19,312 bases of DNA. Origin: Asaia bogorensis (GTDB lineage: Bacteria; Pseudomonadota; Alphaproteobacteria; Acetobacterales; Acetobacteraceae). Position 1 is the first letter of the stretch. Each line of letters opens with the position of its first letter. The stretch covers positions 1-19,312 of the forward strand of contig CAMCZJ010000028.1 of assembly GCA_945886995.1 (NCBI GenBank), given 5' to 3'. The position numbers and the translations under genes were made by a program. The notes under the pieces were generated by a model. That model did no database searches and was not told where the DNA came from. It saw nothing but the letters and a program-made list of their open reading frames with translations. This document shows, piece after piece, positions 15,374 through 19,312 of the stretch.

Positions 15374-15397
15374 GGCGCGGGCAATCACCCCCGCGCC
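15374..15397 (-). terminator. Stem-loop between ybjN and proC
   Basis: GGCGCGGG (15374-15381) pairs with CCCGCGCC (15390-15397) around an 8-base loop, 8 bases after the ybjN stop. On the minus strand the stem is followed by TGATTTC, only a short T-rich tail, so termination may be partial and let some transcripts run into proC. The arm sequence is nearly the same as in the terminator after the phasin gene. Confidence 0.65.
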
Positions 15398-15404
15398 AGG
15401 CGCG

Positions 15405-15908
15405 TCATGCTTCGCCGATGCAGTCCAGCATGGCGGCGGCCAGCGCGTCATTGGGGCTTTTCCCGCCCCAAAGCACGAATTGGAAGGCGGGGAAGAAGCG
15501 TTCGCATTCCGTCAGCGCGATATCCACCATGTCTTCCAGGCTTTCCGCCGAGGCACCAGGCGCACCCCGCAGCAGCACGGAATGGCGGAATACCGGCACG
15601 CCATCTTCCGATTCAATGCCGAAATGCCCGATCCAGAGCCGGTCATTGGCAAGGGCCAGCAATTCGTAAAGCTTCTCCCGCCGCGCCGCCGGGACCTTCA
15701 GATCAAAGGCGCAGGTGAAGGACATGGCGCTCATTTCCGAGGACCAGGAGAAATGCAGCCCGTAATCGCACCATTTTCCCGGCGCTTCGGCGGCCATTTC
15801 GTCATCCGAGCGGCGTTCAAACACCCATTCATTGCCGGCAATAATCTGTTCCAGCACGTCCAAGGGATTGATAACGCGATCAATTTCAGTGTGCAGAGAG
15901 GCGGACAT
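15405..15908 (-). CDS. YbjN domain-containing protein
   Basis: A 167-residue protein of the YbjN family, whose fold resembles type III secretion chaperones. It includes NPLDVLEQIIAGNEWVFERR, a core DYGLHFSWSSEMSAMSFTCAF, LANDRLWIGHFGIESEDGVP, and a C-terminal helix ending ALAAAMLDCIGEA. In E. coli YbjN affects motility and stress tolerance, but the molecular role is not settled. A ybjN gene next to proC is a recurrent arrangement in alphaproteobacteria, consistent with this call. ATG 15908 has a good ribosome site (GGGGGAG, minus strand, near 15918-15925). Confidence 0.88.
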   Translation of the reverse strand: MSASLHTEIDRVINPLDVLEQIIAGNEWVFERRSDDEMAAEAPGKWCDYGLHFSWSSEMSAMSFTCAFDLKVPAARREKLYELLALANDRLWIGHFGIESEDGVPVFRHSVLLRGAPGASAESLEDMVDIALTECERFFPAFQFVLWGGKSPNDALAAAMLDCIGEA

Positions 15909-15931
15909 CGGAAACTCCCCCTTTCCGATCA

Positions 15932-15973
15932 GCCGGCCTGCACCCCAACATCTGGTGTGCGAATCGGGCCGGC
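15932..15973 (-). promoter_or_regulatory. Leader inverted repeat upstream of ybjN
   Basis: GCCGGCC (15932-15938) is complementary to GGCCGGC (15967-15973), and inside this CACC (15941-15944) pairs with GGTG (15954-15957). The structure sits 24-65 bases before the ybjN start codon and may form in the leader mRNA. The GC-rich arms could also arise by chance in this genome, so support is modest. Confidence 0.3.
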
Positions 15974-15983
15974 GACCACAAGA

Positions 15984-16009
15984 CGAGATTACGCAGGTGC
16001 GGAATCTCG
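15984..16009. promoter_or_regulatory. 26-bp near-perfect dyad between ubiK and ybjN
   Basis: CGAGATT (15984-15990) and AATCTCG (16003-16009) frame CGCA (15992-15995) and TGCG (15998-16001), with one mismatched pair between arms and two central bases. Eleven of thirteen base pairs of the dyad match. It lies 32 bases after the ubiK stop and about 75-100 bases before ybjN. It could be an operator at the ybjN promoter or a hairpin ending the ubiK transcript; a T-run is absent. Confidence 0.5.
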
Positions 16010-16040
16010 CTGCAAGAGCGAATAAGTTACAATCCTGCCT

Positions 16041-16331
16041 TCACGTGCCAGATGAGGATTTGCCGCCTGATTTCGGTATAGGGCGGGCTTCCAGCGCTTC
16101 CACCCGGGCGGCCAGATCCTCCGCCTGTTCCCGGGCGCGGCGTGCCACATCCATGGCGGCGTCCAATTCTTCCCGCCGCACCAGATCCAGCCGGCGGATA
16201 ATGGCTTCCGCCTGGGATTTGGCGATGGCTTCAACCTCCGCACGGATGCCAGTCAGCACCGAAAAGGCGCCGCCTGCCACGCCTGCCAGATCGTCCATCA
16301 GGCGGGCACGCCCGCCACCCTGATCCTTCAT
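16041..16331 (-). CDS. ubiK: UbiK-family ubiquinone biosynthesis accessory factor (BMFP domain)
   Basis: A 96-residue protein of the membrane fusogenic/BMFP family; the E. coli member UbiK helps assemble ubiquinone synthesis under aerobic conditions together with UbiJ. The sequence shows the family layout: an amphipathic N-terminal helix (RARLMDDLAGVAGGAFSVLT), a conserved link (RLDLVRREELDAAMDVARRA) and a C-terminal coiled coil (EQAEDLAARVEALEAR), which commonly trimerises. ATG 16331 follows AAGGG/AAGG purines and matches family starts; the longer upstream frame overlaps hldD. It is divergent from hldD with 96 bp between starts. Confidence 0.85.
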   Translation of the reverse strand: MKDQGGGRARLMDDLAGVAGGAFSVLTGIRAEVEAIAKSQAEAIIRRLDLVRREELDAAMDVARRAREQAEDLAARVEALEARPIPKSGGKSSSGT

Positions 16332-16427
16332 CGCCTTGCCCTTTCGGCCCTTGCTTGCCGGTCTATCCAGCCCCGGCCTATACCGATGCGCCCAAACCCT
16401 CAAGACCGAGGCTGCGGAAGGCCGAAT

Positions 16428-17411
16428 ATGCATATTGTCACTGGCGGGGCCGGTTTCATCGGCTCCAACCTGGTTGCCGCGCTTTGCGCCCGTGGGGCGG
16501 AGGTGATGGTGGTGGACCACCTGCGGCAAGGGGTGAAATGGCGCAACCTGGCCAAGCACCCCATCGCCGGCGTGGTGCCACCCGAAGGGCTATGGGATTT
16601 CCTGGGTTCCGGCGCGCCGGTGGAAGCCGTGTTCCATATGGGTGCCATCAGCGCCACCACGGAGTCCGATGGCGATCTGGTGGCGGCAGTGAACATCACC
16701 TTGTCACAACGCTTATGGGATTGGTGCGCCAAGCGTGGTGTGCCCTTCATCTACGCGTCATCCGCCGCGACTTATGGCGATGGTACGCTTGGCTTTGATG
16801 ATGACATGTCGGAAGCGGCGCTGGCACGGCTGCGCCCCTTGAATCTTTATGGCTGGTCAAAGCTCGCCTTCGATCGGCGCGTTGTGCAAATGCTCTCACG
16901 CGGGCGGGCACGGCCACCGCAATGGGCGGGCTTACGTTTCTTCAATGTCTATGGCCCGAATGAACACCATAAGGGCCGCATGGCGAGTGTGGTGCTGCAT
17001 AAATTCCACCAGATCATGGCCGGGGATGCAGCAACCCTTTTCGCCTCAGACCGCGAGGGTGTGGCGGATGGCGAGCAGATGCGCGATTTCGTGCATGTGG
17101 ATGATTGTGTCGCTGCCATGCTTTGGCTGCATGACAATCCCGGCACCTCAGGCCTGTTCAATAGCGGCAGCGGGCAAGCACGGAGTTTCCTTGACCTGAC
17201 ACGCGCGATTTACGCAGCCCTTGGGCGCGCGCCAGATATCAACTTCATCCCCATGCCGGATGATCTGAAGGGCAATTACCAGTATTTCACCGAAGCGCGC
17301 ATGGAACGCCTGCGCGCGGCAGGCTTTCGCAAAAGCCCCATCACGCTGGAAGAAGGTGTCGCTTCCTATGTGCGTGATGTGCTGCTGAATGCCGAGGATC
17401 CCTTCGCCTGA
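16428..17411 (+). CDS. hldD: ADP-L-glycero-D-manno-heptose 6-epimerase
   Basis: HldD (RfaD) converts ADP-D-glycero-D-manno-heptose to the L-glycero form used in the lipopolysaccharide inner core. It is an extended short-chain dehydrogenase of 327 residues (E. coli 310). Features are the NAD(P)-binding TGGAGFIGSN near the start, a serine region YASSAATYG, the catalytic pair Y141/K145 in NLYGWSKLAFD, and the HldD signatures RFFNVYGPNEHHKGRMASV and KGNYQYFTEA. ATG 16428 has a good site, GGAAGG, directly upstream. The stop overlaps the lgt start by one base (TGATG), so the two are very likely co-transcribed. Confidence 0.95.
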   Translation: MHIVTGGAGFIGSNLVAALCARGAEVMVVDHLRQGVKWRNLAKHPIAGVVPPEGLWDFLGSGAPVEAVFHMGAISATTESDGDLVAAVNITLSQRLWDWCAKRGVPFIYASSAATYGDGTLGFDDDMSEAALARLRPLNLYGWSKLAFDRRVVQMLSRGRARPPQWAGLRFFNVYGPNEHHKGRMASVVLHKFHQIMAGDAATLFASDREGVADGEQMRDFVHVDDCVAAMLWLHDNPGTSGLFNSGSGQARSFLDLTRAIYAALGRAPDINFIPMPDDLKGNYQYFTEARMERLRAAGFRKSPITLEEGVASYVRDVLLNAEDPFA

Positions 17412-18220
17412 TGTTCTTCGCGCTCCCCTTTCCGATGATTGACCCGGTGCTGATCCAGATTGGGCCCTTTGCCATTCGCTGGTATGCGCTGGCCTATATC
17501 GCTGGGATTGTGCTGGGTTGGCGGTTGGCACGGCGGCTTGTGGTGCTATCGCCCAAGGTGGGTACGCCGGAACAGGTGGATGATTTCGTCACCTGGGTCA
17601 CGCTTGGCATTATTCTGGGCGGGCGGTTTGGTTATGTGATCTTCTATCGCCCCGGCATTTTCTTGAGTGCGCCTTGGGAGATTCTGTACCTATGGCAAGG
17701 TGGCATGTCCTTCCATGGCGGCGCGCTGGGGGTGATTGTCGCGCTGTATTTTTTCACGCGGCGCCAGGGGCTGGATTGGGTGGCGTTTTCCGATCGCGTG
17801 GTCTGCGTGGTGCCGATTGGGATTTTCTTTGGCCGGCTGGCGAATTTCATCAATGGTGAGCTTTGGGGCCGGGTAAGTGACGTGCCCTGGGCCATGGTGT
17901 TTCCAAATGGCGGGCCTGATCCGCGCCACCCATCGCAGCTTTATCAGGCGGGGCTTGAGGGTTTATGCCTTTTCGCCCTGCTGATGATCTTGGTGTCTCG
18001 CTCATCAATACGCGCGCGTGCTGGCGTACTTTCCGGGGTGTTCCTGGGGGGTTATGGCGTGGCGCGCTTCATCGGTGAGTTCTTCCGCCAACCTGATGCA
18101 CATTTGGGTTTTCTGTTCGCGGGCGCCACAATGGGGCAATTGCTATCTCTGCCGATGATGGCGGTGGGTGCCTGGTTGGTGCTGCGTGGCTGGCGCGCCG
18201 GGCCGCGCGATGCGGCGTAA
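17411..18220 (+). CDS. lgt: Prolipoprotein diacylglyceryl transferase Lgt
   Basis: Lgt transfers diacylglycerol from phosphatidylglycerol to the lipobox cysteine of prolipoproteins, the first step of lipoprotein maturation, in the inner membrane. The 269 residues contain about seven hydrophobic segments and the family motifs IRWYALAYIAGI, LGGRFGYVIFY, MSFHGGALG with the conserved histidine, the signature GRLANFINGELWGR, HPSQLYQAGLEG and GYGVARFIGEFFRQPD. All expected conserved residues are seen. ATG 17411 overlaps the hldD stop; M9 (FPMIDP) is a possible later start. Confidence 0.97.
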   Translation: MFFALPFPMIDPVLIQIGPFAIRWYALAYIAGIVLGWRLARRLVVLSPKVGTPEQVDDFVTWVTLGIILGGRFGYVIFYRPGIFLSAPWEILYLWQGGMSFHGGALGVIVALYFFTRRQGLDWVAFSDRVVCVVPIGIFFGRLANFINGELWGRVSDVPWAMVFPNGGPDPRHPSQLYQAGLEGLCLFALLMILVSRSSIRARAGVLSGVFLGGYGVARFIGEFFRQPDAHLGFLFAGATMGQLLSLPMMAVGAWLVLRGWRAGPRDAA

Positions 18221-18275
18221 TGAATTCTGATTGATCATTCGGCCAAGGTTTTGCGGTGCTTTCCGCACCACCCGT

Positions 18276-18962
18276 TCAATGACTGGGCGCCCGGCCCGCC
18301 CCCTGATTGAGCGCCTTGGCATCAGGGACTTCCACGCGCCTTCCTTGCAGCCGCACAAGCCCTGCTGCTTCCAGCCCGTGCATCACGCGCGAAAGGCTTT
18401 CCGGCGTCATGCCTAGCCGCGCTGCAATGGCAGCGCGCGGTTCCGGCATGGCAACGCGTCCACTTGGCAGCATGCGCCCGGCCAAAAAATGCGCCACGCG
18501 CTCACTCGCCTTGGTCAGTTTCATTTCCAGAAGCTGCTCCGCCAGGCCGCGCCATTGCCGCGCCATATGCGTCAGGCTTGCCGTGGCCAGCCGCGCTTCC
18601 TTCGCCATGATGGCGTGAAACGCCACGGCCGGGATTCTGAGCAAGCGGCTTGGCGCCAGCGCCTCTGCCCCGAAAGGCCAGGCGCCACCAAGAATGACCG
18701 CCGGCAGCAGAAAGCAATCACCGGGGCCCAAAATCTCAAGCAAGCCGCGCGCTTCCGCCTTACCCCGCATGGAAAGCCCGATTGAGCCTTCCAGCACAAG
18801 ATGCAATGCATCCTCCGCCGCTTCGGGGGCGAAGATCACCCCGCGGCGCGGCGCGGAAAAGGGCTGGGCAGCCGCAAGCAGTGCGCGCGCCGCGCTGGGC
18901 CCGGCGGCGGAAAGAAAGGGGTGCCCGGCACCAAGGGCGGGTACGGCTATCATTTCCTGCAT
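18276..18962 (-). CDS. Crp/Fnr-family transcriptional regulator
   Basis: A 228-residue protein with an N-terminal cyclic-nucleotide-binding-like sensor domain (HLVLEGSIGLSMRG, LLEILGPGDCFLLPAVILGG) and a C-terminal winged helix-turn-helix (PRAAIAARLGMTPESLSRVMHGLEAAGLVRLQGRRVEV). The recognition helix TPESLSRVMHGL resembles the Fnr-type T-x-E-S-x-S-R pattern, which binds TTGAT half-sites. The cluster of N-terminal cysteines of true Fnr is missing; only one cysteine (in GPGDCF) is seen, so it should not carry an iron-sulfur cluster. The ligand is unknown. ATG 18962 and ATG 18953 are both possible; neither has a strong ribosome site. It is divergent from the hydrolase gene at 19073. Confidence 0.9.
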   Translation of the reverse strand: MQEMIAVPALGAGHPFLSAAGPSAARALLAAAQPFSAPRRGVIFAPEAAEDALHLVLEGSIGLSMRGKAEARGLLEILGPGDCFLLPAVILGGAWPFGAEALAPSRLLRIPAVAFHAIMAKEARLATASLTHMARQWRGLAEQLLEMKLTKASERVAHFLAGRMLPSGRVAMPEPRAAIAARLGMTPESLSRVMHGLEAAGLVRLQGRRVEVPDAKALNQGAGRAPSH

Positions 18963-18996
18963 GGGGCGAGAGGAACCGAAATCGCCCCCCGGCTTC

Positions 18997-19010
18997 TTGA
19001 TGCAGCGCAA
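18997..19010. promoter_or_regulatory. Possible Fnr-type half-conserved site
   Basis: TTGATGCAGCGCAA matches the Fnr/FixK pattern TTGAT-N4-ATCAA at eight of ten fixed bases (the left half is perfect, the right half reads CGCAA). It lies 35 bases before the Crp/Fnr-type start and about 60 bases before the divergent hydrolase start, so it could control either gene. The poor right half makes this tentative. Confidence 0.3.
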
Positions 19011-19072
19011 GCACGCTGGCGATCAGGCGCCTTTTCACGCAAAATGACGGGGTAAGAACACAGCGGGGCGCC

Positions 19073-19312
19073 ATGCAGATCACTTCCAGCCATTTGCCGG
19101 CGGATTTCGCCACGGGGCATTTTTGTGCCCGCATCATGCTGCCCGAAGGGCCATGCGTGATCGGCTTCGCACGCGGCATGGCGTATGACCTGACGCCCGC
19201 CTTCGGCACCGCTTCGCGCTTTCTGGAAGAAGATGATGCGCCTGCCGCCATTACAGGGCGCGGTCAGCCCATGACGCTCAATCTTGAAGCGCTATTCGCC
19301 AATTCGGCTTGG
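19073..19312 (+). CDS. Fumarylacetoacetate hydrolase family protein, N-terminal part
   Basis: The first 80 codons of a gene that runs off the right edge. The frame starts ATG CAG ATC ACT and stays open. The segment LPADFATGHFCARIMLPEGP, then AYDLTPAFGTASRFLEEDDA and LNLEALFANSAW, matches the N-terminal domain of the longer fumarylacetoacetate hydrolase family proteins, which typically read 'LP-x-D ... GR-x-W-x-P ... DIT-x-x-FPT-x-x-DL-x-E ... LD-x-LLANS'. These are metal-dependent enzymes that cleave or hydrate acyl-pyruvate-type compounds, often in sugar-acid or aromatic breakdown. The catalytic part lies outside the window, so the substrate is unknown. Confidence 0.7.
   Translation, partial: MQITSSHLPADFATGHFCARIMLPEGPCVIGFARGMAYDLTPAFGTASRFLEEDDAPAAITGRGQPMTLNLEALFANSAW

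Noticed and set aside
18255..18269. Short hairpin GGTGC/GCACC between lgt and the Crp/Fnr gene as a terminator
   Set aside because: Only five pairs and no T-run on either strand; the 55-bp convergent gap shows nothing stronger.
1..19312. Search by eye for tRNA, rRNA, CRISPR arrays, insertion sequences, attachment sites and phage or defence genes
   Set aside because: No cloverleaf-like segment, spaced repeat array, transposase, integrase or defence-type domain was seen; gene content and base composition are even across the window.

Overview
The window is about 19.3 kb of GC-rich, densely coding DNA from a Gram-negative alphaproteobacterium. The best guess is Rhodospirillales, probably Acetobacteraceae (Roseomonas-like). 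This rests on base composition, the mutS-glnD neighbourhood, phasin, UbiK and HldD genes, the ybjN next to proC, and a short palindromic repeat of an alphaproteobacterial style. It is an inference from content; no rRNA or other taxonomic marker is present. I see 17 complete genes, plus a fragment at each edge. I found no tRNA, rRNA, transposase, integrase or CRISPR array.

Layout. The left edge (1-105, minus) is the signal-peptide end of an exported protein. Divergent to it is a plus-strand run mutS - glnD - Mpo1-like membrane protein (216-6000) joined by 4-base overlaps. A palindromic repeat (6061-6104) separates this from a converging minus-strand transporter operon of peptide/nickel type: binding protein, DppB-like and DppC-like permeases (9643 down to 6105). 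The operon has no ATPase genes beside it. It has a leader hairpin before the binding-protein gene and a 12-bp hairpin between the binding protein and the first permease. Divergent from the operon is an Asp/Glu/hydantoin racemase-family gene (9936-10691) that lacks one of the two usual catalytic cysteines. It is followed by ilvE and a translationally coupled NAD(P)-binding protein gene (10762-12476).

The middle holds a small DUF4169 gene (minus) divergent from a dienelactone hydrolase gene (12711-13376). Then comes a minus-strand block read from right to left: ubiK (16331-16041), ybjN (15908-15405), proC (15349-14537), a TetR/COQ9-like gene (14512-13898) and a phasin gene (13848-13414). Stem-loop terminators lie after ybjN and after the phasin gene. 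Divergent from ubiK is a plus-strand pair, hldD - lgt (16428-18220), for cell-envelope synthesis. The right end has a Crp/Fnr-family regulator (minus) divergent from the start of a fumarylacetoacetate-hydrolase-family gene that runs off the edge.

Most of the window is housekeeping: mismatch repair, PII nitrogen signalling, branched-chain amino acid and proline synthesis, LPS heptose, lipoprotein maturation and a ubiquinone accessory factor. I do not see a convincing new multi-gene system. The points most worth a second look are the racemase-family protein with one cysteine replaced by glycine beside an ATPase-less transporter, the tandem palindromes in the mutS control region, the TetR-like protein that may instead be COQ9-like, and several strong non-coding dyads.
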